In this document: positions 9,171 through 18,985 of the stretch, piece by piece
Layout of the letters: the number at the start of each line of letters is the position of its first letter
Numbering within the stretch: the first letter of the stretch is position 1
The notes under the pieces: generated by a model
Databases searched by the model: none
What the model saw: the letters and a program-made list of their open reading frames with translations, nothing else
Told to the model about the DNA's origin: nothing
Position numbers and translations under genes: made by a program
Assembly (NCBI GenBank): GCA_943349825.1
Contig: CALQZQ010000001.1
Location: 124,001-188,000 of the forward strand
DNA: 64,000 nucleotides
Origin: Candidatus Peribacteria bacterium
Lineage (GTDB): Bacteria; Patescibacteriota; Gracilibacteria; UBA1369; 2-02-FULL-48-14
Direction of reading: 5' to 3'

Positions 9171-9216
9171 TTAACAGGTTGGTCTGCCGTATTAGTACGG
9201 CGCTTACAGGTTAAAT
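9171..9216. repeat. Nested hairpin in the yqeY / membrane protein gap
   Basis: TTAAC at 9171 faces GTTAA at 9210, and inside them GCCGTA (9186-9191), loop TTAG, TACGGC (9196-9201) form a perfect 6-bp stem. No T-tract follows on either strand, so it is not an evident intrinsic terminator. It sits between two convergent genes and resembles the other tri- and tetraloop hairpins between genes in this window. Confidence 0.45.
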
Positions 9217-10023
9217 TTCCTCCCTGGGGAGGGAGGGTGGTTCTTTTGTCAAATGGAGTTTTTGGTACAGCCAGTAAAAAACAAAAGTGGCCAGGTAACT
9301 TAAAAGGGTTCCGATCCAAATGCCGTAGAGTGGGAAAGTGAGGCCTGCTATCCAAGCATAAAGGCTGAAACCTATTGCTCCCGGGAAAAATAAAGATTTG
9401 CTGACGGCCGGAATCACTTTTGCACCGTGCACGTGATGGAAAATCAGTAAGATCGCACTGAAAGAACCTGGAAAAGCCGAGAACAACCCTCCCCAGATAT
9501 TTCCCAGGGTCTGAGCCAAGTAAACCACTACGACTAAGATACTTCCTCCCACCAAGGAGCGTATGGCGACGTGTTTTATATTGAAGGGGACGGGTTTGAG
9601 TTGGTGCTCTTGAGGCAGTAGGCCAATCAGCCAGTAGAGCAGAAAAACAAAGGGCAGGAAGTATAGATAGAAAGATTCTGCGAAAGAGCTAGGAGGAAAC
9701 TGCAGCAGTATTTTTGCTGATAGAGCCCATGCAGCGTAGGAGCACACGAGGTTGAGGAAAATGTTGCGTTTTGAAAGGAGCGCAAAAACGAGCACAAAAA
9801 GGTAGTCCGGGATCAATGCTGCAGGAACGATCACGGAGGCTTCGGTGACGTCGGCCGGAGTTTTGGTTAGGCCGATAAAGAAGAAACCGATAGCAATAGT
9901 GGTTGGAACGGTGAGTACTATTTTCCTCCATTTCAAAGGAACTCGTTCACCAATCAGACTCAGTGAAGCAATCAGCAGTCCTCCGACTAAGAACGAGGTG
10001 AGTAGTTGTAAATAAAACATCAT
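9211..10023 (-). CDS. Polytopic inner-membrane protein of unknown function
   Basis: 270 residues, about eight hydrophobic helices. The first six or so helices split into two similar halves, and the segment GGLFSAFPGSFSAILLI around residue 180 recalls small DUF3147-like membrane proteins, but I cannot assign a family with confidence. No enzymatic motif is visible. It starts with two Met codons in a row (10023 and 10020). It lies 10 bp downstream of the lipoprotein gene on the same strand, probably as one unit. Confidence 0.6.
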   Translation of the reverse strand: MMFYLQLLTSFLVGGLLIASLSLIGERVPLKWRKIVLTVPTTIAIGFFFIGLTKTPADVTEASVIVPAALIPDYLFVLVFALLSKRNIFLNLVCSYAAWALSAKILLQFPPSSFAESFYLYFLPFVFLLYWLIGLLPQEHQLKPVPFNIKHVAIRSLVGGSILVVVVYLAQTLGNIWGGLFSAFPGSFSAILLIFHHVHGAKVIPAVSKSLFFPGAIGFSLYAWIAGLTFPLYGIWIGTLLSYLATFVFYWLYQKLHLTKEPPSLPREEI

Positions 10024-10033
10024 TCAAGGAACT

Positions 10034-10474
10034 TTAAATCGATGTCACGTGTTCCGTGATGTTGATTTCAACCGTGTTGGAGAGTTCTTCGCCCGTAGCG
10101 GAGTTGGTGACGCTGCTTTCTTTGCGTGAAAAGTCAAAGAGGCTGTCCGCGGTGAAGGTGTCGGTCTGAGTCATGAGATTGTAAAATTCATCCCAGGTCA
10201 GGGTTTTCATTTTTGCGGGATTTTCGCCGTCCCGAATATTCACGGCCACCGTGGTGTCCGGCGTGATTTGGTATTTTTCGTCTTCTACGGAAGGATTGTT
10301 GATGGTTCCGTCGGTTGTGATTTCTACAGGATCTACGGAAAAGGAAACAGCGTCGACGGAGCTGATGTGTACTACACTGATGCTGGTTTCAGAGCTTTCG
10401 CTCGTTTCGGTGGGCGTGCAGCTGGTCAATACTAAAGCGGCTCCCAGAACGAGAAGTAGTTTGGACGTTTTCAT
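10034..10474 (-). CDS. Small lipoprotein of unknown function
   Basis: 146 residues with an N-terminal Lys, a hydrophobic stretch and the lipobox LTSC (Cys19), so it should be lipid-anchored on the outer face of the membrane. The mature part is Ser/Thr-rich, acidic and predicted beta-rich, with no Cys and no family I recognise. The gene is preceded on its strand by tRNA-Leu (end at 10493), only 19 bp away, and may be co-transcribed with it. Confidence 0.7.
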   Translation of the reverse strand: MKTSKLLLVLGAALVLTSCTPTETSESSETSISVVHISSVDAVSFSVDPVEITTDGTINNPSVEDEKYQITPDTTVAVNIRDGENPAKMKTLTWDEFYNLMTQTDTFTADSLFDFSRKESSVTNSATGEELSNTVEINITEHVTSI

Positions 10475-10492
10475 AAAAGAGGAGGGTTAGTG

Positions 10493-10581
10493 TGGTGCCG
10501 AAAGTGGGGGTCGAACCCACACTCCCGATGAAGGGAACGGGATTTTGAGTCCCGCGCGTCTGCCAGTTCCGCCATTTCGGC
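10493..10581 (-). tRNA. tRNA-Leu (anticodon CAA), CCA encoded
   Basis: On the minus strand the acceptor GCCGAAA pairs with TTTCGGC, followed by discriminator A and a genomically encoded CCA (10493-10495). The anticodon stem CGGGA/TCCCG holds the loop CTCAAAA, giving anticodon CAA (reads UUG). A long variable arm, typical of Leu tRNAs, and a TTCGACC T-loop are present. Confidence 0.96.
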
Positions 10582-10584
10582 ACA

Positions 10585-10637
10585 TTGTTGTGGCTTCGCC
10601 ACGTTCTTGCTTAGCAAACACTTTGTGTTCGCTTGCC
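10585..10637 (-). repeat. Leader repeat copy 1: three mini-hairpins upstream of tRNA-Leu
   Basis: Read on the minus strand this ~53-nt segment contains AACAC-AAA-GTGTT, TTGC-TAA-GCAA and GTGGC-GAA-GCCAC in a row. The same element, about 88% identical, is found in sense orientation just before lepA (21821-21874). The two copies differ by a compensatory pair in the first stem (C-G to A-T). A promoter predicted at 10643-10671 would start transcription at the first base of the element. Confidence 0.7.
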
Positions 10638-10642
10638 GGTGA

Positions 10643-10671
10643 AAATTACACTATTTGGAAAAACCAGACAA
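10643..10671 (-). promoter_or_regulatory. Predicted promoter of tRNA-Leu(CAA)
   Basis: On the minus strand TTGTCT (10666-10671), a 17-bp spacer and TAATTT (10643-10648). The expected start, near 10636, coincides with the beginning of the hairpin leader repeat, so the repeat would form the tRNA 5' leader. Confidence 0.5.
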
Positions 10672-10705
10672 TAGGTGTATTTTGTTGGCACTTTAATTTC
10701 GTCTT

Positions 10706-11449
10706 ATGTCTAAGAACAACAATCAATCGCTTTGGATGGGTGTGAGTTTCCTCGTTGTGGGACTCGCTTTGGGAATGGTGATCAACACCGGTGGAGCCAG
10801 TCTTTTTGCGAACATTACAGGTAGTGATACCCCCCCCACAACGGTTGTGGACAACAGCGATGAGGCTGTGGCTGCTCAAGTGGATCCTTCCAAACTCGAC
10901 ACGGTCTCTGCAGATGTGGATGACGATGCTTTCTTGGGAGACGCGGATGCACCAGTGACGATTGTGGTGTTCAGCGACTTTCAATGTCCTTACTGTGAAC
11001 GTTTCTACACGGATTCTATGGGAACTCTGATCGAAGAATACATCGATACTGGTATCGCCAAGTTGGTTTACCGTGATTTCCCTCTCCCCATGCACCAAAA
11101 TGCCAGCATGGCGGCTCAAGCAGCGGAATGTGTACGCAAGCAAGATGGCACTGCAGATGACGTGGCTTACTTCCAAATGCATGATCTTTTGTTCGAAACT
11201 CAAGGGGATTGGTCCAACAATGCCGATGCTCAGGGTATGATTGAAGCTTTGGCTAAGGACAACTTGGGCGTAGACATTTCTGCTTGTCTCGATTCCGAAC
11301 AAATGAAAGCCGAAGTGGAAGCCGATTATACGGCAGGTCGCGGTTACGGTATCTCCGGAACGCCCAGCTTCTTCATCAACGGAAAGAAACTCGTGGGAGC
11401 TTATCCTTACTTAGTGTTCCAGAAAATAATCGATTACGTTCGTCCCTAA
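10706..11449 (+). CDS. DsbA-like membrane-anchored thiol oxidoreductase
   Basis: 247 residues. One N-terminal hydrophobic anchor (about 10-32), an acidic linker, then a thioredoxin fold with the active site FQCPYC preceded by TIVVFSDF, the helical insertion, and the cis-Pro loop SGTPSFFINGK near residue 225. This is the DsbA/BdbD group with an N-terminal anchor, which oxidises cysteines in exported proteins on the outer side of the membrane. Several exported proteins here carry Cys pairs. A TTGGAA-17-TATTTT promoter-like pair at 10656-10684 precedes it. The stop lies 2 bp before obg. Confidence 0.88.
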   Translation: MSKNNNQSLWMGVSFLVVGLALGMVINTGGASLFANITGSDTPPTTVVDNSDEAVAAQVDPSKLDTVSADVDDDAFLGDADAPVTIVVFSDFQCPYCERFYTDSMGTLIEEYIDTGIAKLVYRDFPLPMHQNASMAAQAAECVRKQDGTADDVAYFQMHDLLFETQGDWSNNADAQGMIEALAKDNLGVDISACLDSEQMKAEVEADYTAGRGYGISGTPSFFINGKKLVGAYPYLVFQKIIDYVRP

Positions 11450-11451
11450 AT

Positions 11452-12840
11452 ATGTTTTTTGATGAAGTCACCCTCGAACTCGAAGGAGGCCGAGGCGGAA
11501 ACGGAGCCATGTGTTTTCATCGAGAAAAATTCGTGGCGGAAGGTCCACCCGATGGTGGAGATGGTGGCGATGGTGGAAACGTGGTCTTAGAAGCGGACGA
11601 CAACTACAACACGCTTCAACACTTCATGGGGAAGAAGCACTATCAAGCGAATTTTGGTGAAAATGGGGCGAAGAACGATATGGCCGGTCATGGCGCTGAA
11701 GAATTGATTCTGAAGGTTCCGGTGGGCACAATGGTGCACGATTTAGAAACGAAAGAACAAGTGGCGGATCTTTCTATTCATGGGCAGCGTCTCTTGATTG
11801 CCCATGGTGGACGCGGAGGTTACGGGAATGGTCACTTCATGGCCAGTACGCGTCAAGCGCCGATGTTCGCGGAATTGGGGGACATTGGGGAGTTTAGAAA
11901 AGTACGACTCGAGCTTCGCCTCGTGGCGGATGTGGGCTTGGTGGGTTACCCCTCTGCGGGAAAATCCACTTTGATTTCTCACGTTTCTGCGGCGCGACCC
12001 AAGATCGCAGCCTATCCTTTTACGACTTTGGTGCCCAACCTGGGCGTGGTGAACGTGGCGAAATTTGGGGGTGAAGAGGCTCAAACTTTTGTGATTGCCG
12101 ATATGCCGGGGATCATCGAAGGGGCTAGCGAAGGGAAGGGGCTTGGGGGGCAATTCCTCAAACACATCTCACGCACGGCCACTTTGGTTTATGTACTGGA
12201 TCCTTTCTCTTATGAAGGCCTCAGCATGTCTGAACAATTCACGGTGCTGCAACGCGAACTTAAGGCGCACGATCCGGAATTACTCAAAAAAGATTTCTTT
12301 GTGGTGATGAATAAGATCGACTCGATTCCTGAAGACGATCGTAAAAAACTGTCCAAAGAATTTTTGAAGGATTTCCCCAAAGTTAAAAAAATATTCCGTT
12401 CTGTTTCCGGGGTGAGTGGGGAAGGGCTGCAGGATCTTATGTTTGAACTCTTTAAGGTCATTAGAAAATCGAAAGCCAGTTTGCCCGAAGTGGTGACGGA
12501 GGAAAATAAAGTCATTGAATACACGCCGACTCGCTTCTTGGACGACGCGGCTTTTCAAGTGGAGTACATGTACACCGTGAGTGCTCGGGAGTTTCAGGAG
12601 CCGGTGTGTGGGAATGTGATCACTCCGGAGACCATGCCCAAGCGTGAGCTCTATAAAGTCACGGGCAAGCGCATCGAACAAGTTTCCCGCATGACCAACC
12701 CTTTGCAACCGGATGGAGTGGTGCGTGTTTTCGACATTCTTATTAAGATGGGCATTCAAAAGGCGCTCCTTAAAGCTGGCGCTGTGAATGGCGATCTGCT
12801 TAAAATAGGGCCACACTTCTTTGAATTCCACGCGCTATGA
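11452..12840 (+). CDS. obg: GTPase Obg (CgtA)
   Basis: 462 residues from ATG 11452, chosen because it gives the canonical Obg start (MFFDEVTLELEGGRGGNGAMCF). The reading frame stays open further upstream, but inside dsbA. Gly-rich Obg fold (1-160), G domain with GYPSAGKST (~164-172), DMPGIIEGA switch and NKID, then an OCT-type C-terminal domain. Obg binds the 50S subunit in GTP form and links ribosome assembly to stress signalling (it can bind ppGpp). It overlaps pth by 4 bp (ATGA) and stands near rplU, as in many bacteria. Confidence 0.97.
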   Translation: MFFDEVTLELEGGRGGNGAMCFHREKFVAEGPPDGGDGGDGGNVVLEADDNYNTLQHFMGKKHYQANFGENGAKNDMAGHGAEELILKVPVGTMVHDLETKEQVADLSIHGQRLLIAHGGRGGYGNGHFMASTRQAPMFAELGDIGEFRKVRLELRLVADVGLVGYPSAGKSTLISHVSAARPKIAAYPFTTLVPNLGVVNVAKFGGEEAQTFVIADMPGIIEGASEGKGLGGQFLKHISRTATLVYVLDPFSYEGLSMSEQFTVLQRELKAHDPELLKKDFFVVMNKIDSIPEDDRKKLSKEFLKDFPKVKKIFRSVSGVSGEGLQDLMFELFKVIRKSKASLPEVVTEENKVIEYTPTRFLDDAAFQVEYMYTVSAREFQEPVCGNVITPETMPKRELYKVTGKRIEQVSRMTNPLQPDGVVRVFDILIKMGIQKALLKAGAVNGDLLKIGPHFFEFHAL

Positions 12841-13373
12841 AACTGATTTGCGGACTGGGGAACCCCGGCGACAAGTACGCTCGCACTCGTCACAACGTGG
12901 GCTTTCGCGTGCTGGATTTGCTCGCTCAAAAACTGAATTTTCCCGAGTTTTCCGAGAAAGGAAAGTATTTACTCAGCGAAAAAGGTCGTGGCGAAAATAA
13001 GATTTTTTTGATGAAGCCGCTCACTTATATGAATCTTTCCGGCGAAGCCGTGATGGAAGTCTTGAATTTTTATAAAATCGAGCCCAAGGATTTGCTGGTG
13101 GTTTATGATGATGTGGATTTGCCTTTGGGCAAACTTCGCTACCGTGACAGTGGTTCGGCAGGAACGCACAACGGGATGAAGTCTATTATAGAGCAACTCG
13201 CAACACTCGACTTCCCGCGACTTCGAGTGGGAATTGAATCTCGTGGGGTTACGGCTCCGGAACAAATGGAGCTGGATGTCTTTGTTTTGGCGCCTTTTCT
13301 CCCTGAAGAAGAAGAGCTGCTGAAGCCTGCTTTGGCCGAAGCTGTAGAGCTGCTTGAAAAATCTCTTGCTTAA
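12837..13373 (+). CDS. pth: Peptidyl-tRNA hydrolase
   Basis: 178 residues with the family start CGLGNPGDKYARTRHNVGF (catalytic His in RHNVG, substrate-binding Asn), the KPLTYMNLSG loop and DDVDLPLG (catalytic Asp). It frees tRNAs from prematurely released peptidyl-tRNA in the cytoplasm. Slightly shorter than E. coli Pth (194). It overlaps obg by ATGA and is translationally coupled. Confidence 0.96.
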   Translation: MKLICGLGNPGDKYARTRHNVGFRVLDLLAQKLNFPEFSEKGKYLLSEKGRGENKIFLMKPLTYMNLSGEAVMEVLNFYKIEPKDLLVVYDDVDLPLGKLRYRDSGSAGTHNGMKSIIEQLATLDFPRLRVGIESRGVTAPEQMELDVFVLAPFLPEEEELLKPALAEAVELLEKSLA

Positions 13374-13419
13374 AGGCGGATTACCCCTTAAAGTAGCCCC
13401 GCACTTATATTTTTGATCT

Positions 13420-13854
13420 ATGTTTGCAGTCGTTTACCTCGGTGGAAAGCAATACAAAGTCCGTGAAAAGGACGAAATTGAAGTAGAAAAACTCGATATT
13501 GAAATTGGAAAGAACTTTAAGGTCAATGAAGTGCTTTTGATGGGTGAAGAAGATGGCAGCGAAATGAAGCTCGGTATGCCTTTTGTGGGAGGTGCTCACG
13601 TGGAATGCCAAGTGATGGAACAAGGAAAAGGAGAAAAGATCCGCGTGTTCAAGTTCCACGCAAAAAAGCGTTACCACCGTACTCAAGGTCACCGTCAACT
13701 CTTCACCCTGTTGAAGGTTTTGAAGATTTCTGCTGTGGAAAAGAAAACTTCTGCCGCTAAGGAAGAAAAAATGGATGCTTCTGAAGTGGAGGACTCCAAA
13801 GCTGCTGCTCCTAAAAAAGTAGCTGCAAAGAAGACCACGAAGAAAGAAGAGTAG
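13420..13854 (+). CDS. rplU: Ribosomal protein bL21 with Lys/Ala-rich tail
   Basis: The first ~104 residues are a normal bL21 (MFAVVYLGGKQYKV; KKRYHRTQGHRQ near 86-97, which contacts 23S rRNA). About 40 further residues form a low-complexity Lys/Ala/Glu tail of the kind that may reach out over rRNA. The usual partner rpmA (bL27) is not downstream: a secreted protein of unknown function follows instead, after a likely promoter. Confidence 0.95.
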   Translation: MFAVVYLGGKQYKVREKDEIEVEKLDIEIGKNFKVNEVLLMGEEDGSEMKLGMPFVGGAHVECQVMEQGKGEKIRVFKFHAKKRYHRTQGHRQLFTLLKVLKISAVEKKTSAAKEEKMDASEVEDSKAAAPKKVAAKKTTKKEE

Positions 13855-13875
13855 TTTTTCTCCACAAAGGTCTGC

Positions 13876-13881
13876 TATTAT
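13876..13881 (+). promoter_or_regulatory. Extended -10 box upstream of the secreted protein gene
   Basis: TGC-TATTAT forms an extended -10 element shortly after the rplU stop. The start would fall near 13888, about 35 nt before the ATG at 13923. No good -35 is visible, which is usual for extended -10 promoters. Confidence 0.4.
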
Positions 13882-13922
13882 GATTTGGGCTCCCTCCCGA
13901 ACTATTTCTTAATCTTCTTTAT

Positions 13923-14366
13923 ATGAAGAAATTAGTCGCTGCGGTGCTCTTGTCTCTTTTTCTTGTTCCCAGTGCGTTTGCTGCCAACCTCGACGATTTA
14001 TCGTCTTTTTTGGGAGTGACTAAGGCTACTTTAATCGCTGAACTCAAGTCGGGTACTAGTTTGCAGGACTATGCTGTTTCCTTGGGAATCGATAAGCAGG
14101 CTCTCAGAGACTATATCAACAAAGGGCCCAATTCTGTTTTCTCGATTCTTATTCAGCAGGATGAATTTGCTCAAGGTTTGGCAGATTTATTGGGGCTCAC
14201 CATTGAAGAACTGCGGAACGAATTGGCTGCTGGCGAAACACCTGCCACCTTGGCCAAATCACAAGGAGTGGAAATGGTGATCATTAAGGGTTACCTCAAG
14301 ACCGAAATGGATGAATACCGAGCTGCTCATCCCGACACTAGGACAAAGCCGACTCCTAAGAATTAA
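13923..14366 (+). CDS. Secreted protein of unknown function with a duplicated helical unit
   Basis: 147 residues with a clean signal peptide (1-20, ending AFAA). The mature part holds two related segments, LGVTKATLIAELKSGTSLQD (about 30-49) and LGLTIEELRNELAAGETPAT (about 93-112), each followed by a short helix. Such LG-T-EEL-x-L-G motifs recur in exported proteins of Gram-positive-like bacteria, but no function is known to me. The last ten residues are Lys/Pro/Thr-rich. It lies 2 bp before the next small membrane ORF. Confidence 0.7.
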   Translation: MKKLVAAVLLSLFLVPSAFAANLDDLSSFLGVTKATLIAELKSGTSLQDYAVSLGIDKQALRDYINKGPNSVFSILIQQDEFAQGLADLLGLTIEELRNELAAGETPATLAKSQGVEMVIIKGYLKTEMDEYRAAHPDTRTKPTPKN

Positions 14367-14368
14367 TT

Positions 14369-14542
14369 ATGATTGATGAGTTTTTAAAAGTTGTGGTGGG
14401 GGATCTGCTTGTAGGTGGGCTTAAACTTATTTTTTCTACTCCTTTTGTACTGGTGCTGGCTTTTTTTGGAAAGGATTCTTACTTCGTGAATTTAAAAGCG
14501 TATTACAAAAAAGTGTGGAACTGGAGTCCATTGCGGTCGTAA
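14369..14542 (+). CDS. 57-residue single-span membrane protein
   Basis: ATG at 14369 follows the stop of the secreted protein by 2 bp. The frame encodes 57 residues: a hydrophobic segment of about 20 residues (LIFSTPFVLVLAFF), then a positively charged, aromatic-rich tail (KAYYKKVWNWSPLR), as in a protein with its tail in the cytoplasm. Tight spacing and the membrane-protein character support a real gene. No family recognised. It ends 5 bp before the convergent tRNA-Ile. Confidence 0.55.
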   Translation: MIDEFLKVVVGDLLVGGLKLIFSTPFVLVLAFFGKDSYFVNLKAYYKKVWNWSPLRS

Positions 14543-14546
14543 TAAA

Positions 14547-14626
<80 letters not shown>

Positions 14627-14652
14627 AGCTGTCTGCCCTGCCAGAATAGAAA

Positions 14653-14729
14653 TGGTGGAGCTGAGGAGAGTCGAACTCCTGACCTCCTCGGTGCAAGCGA
14701 GGCGCTCTAGCCAACTGAGCTACAGCCCC
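14653..14729 (-). tRNA. tRNA-Ala (anticodon TGC), CCA encoded
   Basis: Minus strand: acceptor GGGGCTG pairs with CAGCTCC (one G-T pair), discriminator A, CCA encoded. Anticodon stem CCTCG/CGAGG with loop CTTGCAC gives TGC, a U34 tRNA. First gene of a two-tRNA unit. Confidence 0.96.
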
Positions 14730-14747
14730 ACTTCGTCTGGCTGAGAA

Positions 14748-14776
14748 CTTATACCTGCGCCAGTTTAAAAAATCAA
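14748..14776 (-). promoter_or_regulatory. Promoter of the tRNA-Ala/tRNA-Ile unit
   Basis: Minus strand TTGATT (14771-14776), 17-bp spacer, TATAAG (14748-14753). The predicted start near 14741 is about 12 nt ahead of the tRNA-Ala 5' end. Confidence 0.7.
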
Positions 14777-14801
14777 GAAAAGTTTAGGGTGGATTTTTTT
14801 C

Positions 14802-14831
14802 TTGGCAAGAGGGGAGTGCTGAAGCTATTCT
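14802..14831 (+). promoter_or_regulatory. Promoter for a leaderless mRNA (small membrane protein)
   Basis: TTGGCA (14802-14807), 18-bp spacer, TATTCT (14826-14831). The expected start falls on or next to the A of the ATG at 14838, so the message would have no leader and no Shine-Dalgarno site. Confidence 0.55.
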
Positions 14832-14837
14832 GAGCCT

Positions 14838-15071
14838 ATGCAGATCCTTCAAGGTTTTATAGGAATGGTGGTTGGGATGCTGATTTTGATTTATCGACCC
14901 TATGTAAAGGATTTTATTGGGAGCATTGGTTTTGCCGAAGAATACATGGGACCGGGGGGCACTTGGACCCTTCTCCTTATTATAGGGGTGGCTTTTTTTG
15001 TGGGGGGACTCATGTGGGCCATGGGGGTGATTCAAGACTTCTTCATTGCTCACTTCGCGAACTTTGTGTGA
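14838..15071 (+). CDS. 77-residue two-span membrane protein of unknown function
   Basis: Two hydrophobic helices (about 1-18 and 44-66) joined by a loop with FAEEYMGPGGTW. Small proteins of this look (helix, short soluble loop with GPGGT, helix) are common in CPR genomes, but no role is established to my knowledge. A promoter with near-zero leader precedes it. Confidence 0.6.
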   Translation: MQILQGFIGMVVGMLILIYRPYVKDFIGSIGFAEEYMGPGGTWTLLLIIGVAFFVGGLMWAMGVIQDFFIAHFANFV

Positions 15072-15128
15072 TTGAGTTGACAAAAATCAAAAGTATTAGT
15101 AAGCTGTATTCTTTTCATAATTCTATAT

Positions 15129-15533
15129 ATGGAGAATCGACTTCCTTTGCTTGCTCTCGCTGCCTTGACTGCTTGTACTCCGAATCCTGAACGGATTGCT
15201 CAGGAAGAACTGACTGCTTTTGCTCAAGCGGCTAGTATGGCGTGTAAAGCTCCTATAGAAGAAGGTTCTCGAGACGTGACTGTAGAAAGCCCGCTCCAGG
15301 CCTCTAGTACCACTAATCTTCTGGTGGAAGCCGAAAGGCAAGGTGAAGTGGAGGCTTGTATTGGAAATTTACAGGGTGGCCCATTCGTATCTTCTCTTCA
15401 AGGTGAATGTTACGTGAGTTATAAACGTGCTTATGCTCCCGGAGAGAATATGTCGGGGGCCAAAGGTTTCGAGCTTTCTACCTCTGTAGACTGTGCGGCT
15501 GGAGTTATCGCTGATGCTCGAAGGGCTCAATAG
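15129..15533 (+). CDS. Small Cys-containing lipoprotein
   Basis: 134 residues with a short signal and lipobox LTAC (Cys16). The mature part contains four further Cys residues (in SMACKA, EACIG, GECYVS and VDCAAG), an even number that suggests two disulfides, in keeping with the DsbA-like protein encoded upstream. TTGACA at 15076-15081 may belong to its promoter. No family recognised. It is the last gene before the rRNA promoter. Confidence 0.6.
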   Translation: MENRLPLLALAALTACTPNPERIAQEELTAFAQAASMACKAPIEEGSRDVTVESPLQASSTTNLLVEAERQGEVEACIGNLQGGPFVSSLQGECYVSYKRAYAPGENMSGAKGFELSTSVDCAAGVIADARRAQ

Positions 15534-15555
15534 AAAAAATCCCCAGAAAATCCCC

Positions 15556-15584
15556 TTGACGAAGCCTGGGCGCCTTCCTATAAT
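15556..15584 (+). promoter_or_regulatory. Near-consensus sigma-70 promoter ahead of the rRNA unit (P1)
   Basis: TTGACG (15556-15561), exactly 17 bp, TATAAT (15579-15584). It is the best consensus promoter I found in the window. Transcription should start near 15591. The first transcribed stretch ends in a strong terminator at 15691-15719, before 23S. Confidence 0.85.
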
Positions 15585-15590
15585 GCCCCA

Positions 15591-15719
15591 GCCTAGTTTG
15601 CTAGGATCTACTTACGCATCTGAATGGTTCTGTTCCAAATACCCTATAGATTCAAACCATAAGTCGTCTTTACAGACTGTTTGAGTTTCTAGGGTGTATG
15701 GAATCCATACACCCTTTTT
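15591..15719 (+). ncRNA. Candidate ~130-nt RNA between promoter P1 and an intrinsic terminator
   Basis: A short unit delimited by the near-consensus promoter at 15556-15584 and the hairpin-plus-T5 terminator at 15691-15719. Inside it CCTAG-TTTG-CTAGG (15593-15606) and ATGGTT...AACCAT arms can pair, and no reading frame with a good start is evident. It shows no SRP RNA, tmRNA or RNase P signature that I can recognise. It may be a stable small RNA, or an rRNA leader in which the terminator is overcome by antitermination. Confidence 0.5.
15691..15719 (+). terminator. Intrinsic terminator upstream of 23S
   Basis: AGGGTGTATG (15691-15700), loop GAATC, CATACACCCT (15706-15715): a perfect 10-bp stem directly followed by TTTTT. 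It lies between promoter P1 and the 23S gene. Confidence 0.85.
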
Positions 15720-15746
15720 GTTCCTTGAAAATTCGATCAATATACT
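15718..15746 (+). promoter_or_regulatory. Possible second rRNA promoter (P2)
   Basis: TTGTTC (15718-15723), 17-bp spacer, TATACT (15741-15746), just after the terminator. The start near 15753 would give a ~45-nt leader for the 23S-5S transcript. It could explain 23S transcription despite the terminator. Confidence 0.5.
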
Positions 15747-15766
15747 GAATAAAAATTTATTCTTTC

Positions 15767-18794
<3,028 letters not shown>

Positions 18795-18840
18795 ATTTGT
18801 GAGAATAAAATTTATTCAGACTGAATCGAATTACTTTGTA

Positions 18841-18985
18841 AAAAGCAGTTTGGTTCAGGCGTCTTTAGAGAAAAGGTCACACCTGTTCCCATTCCGAACA
18901 CAGCAGTTAAGCTTTTCTTCGCCGATAGTACTGCGGTATGAACCGTGGGAGTGTAGGACGACGCCTGAACTAAGCTGCTTTTTTT
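18841..18985 (+). terminator. Terminator/processing stem enclosing 5S
   Basis: AGCAG (18844-18848) before 5S pairs with CTGCT (18975-18979) after it, stacking on the 5S terminal helix, and is followed by a run of seven T (18979-18985). The T-run is also the antisense of the last Lys codons of the convergent HD hydrolase gene. Confidence 0.6.
18855..18969 (+). rRNA. rrf: 5S ribosomal RNA
   Basis: About 113-115 nt. TTCAGGCGTC at the 5' end pairs with GACGCCTGAA at the 3' end, and the conserved loop CCATTCCGAACACAG is present near 18889. It follows 23S after about 85 bp. The 16S gene is not in this unit or elsewhere in the window. Confidence 0.93.

Noticed and set aside
10389-10583. Minus-strand 64-codon frame starting MPKWRNWQTRGTQNP
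   Set aside because: This is translation of the tRNA-Leu gene, a well-known false protein.
15591-15719. SRP RNA, tmRNA or 6S RNA identity for the short unit
   Set aside because: No SRP helix-8 motif, no tRNA-like ends or tag frame, and no convincing 6S bubble could be drawn, so it is left unnamed.
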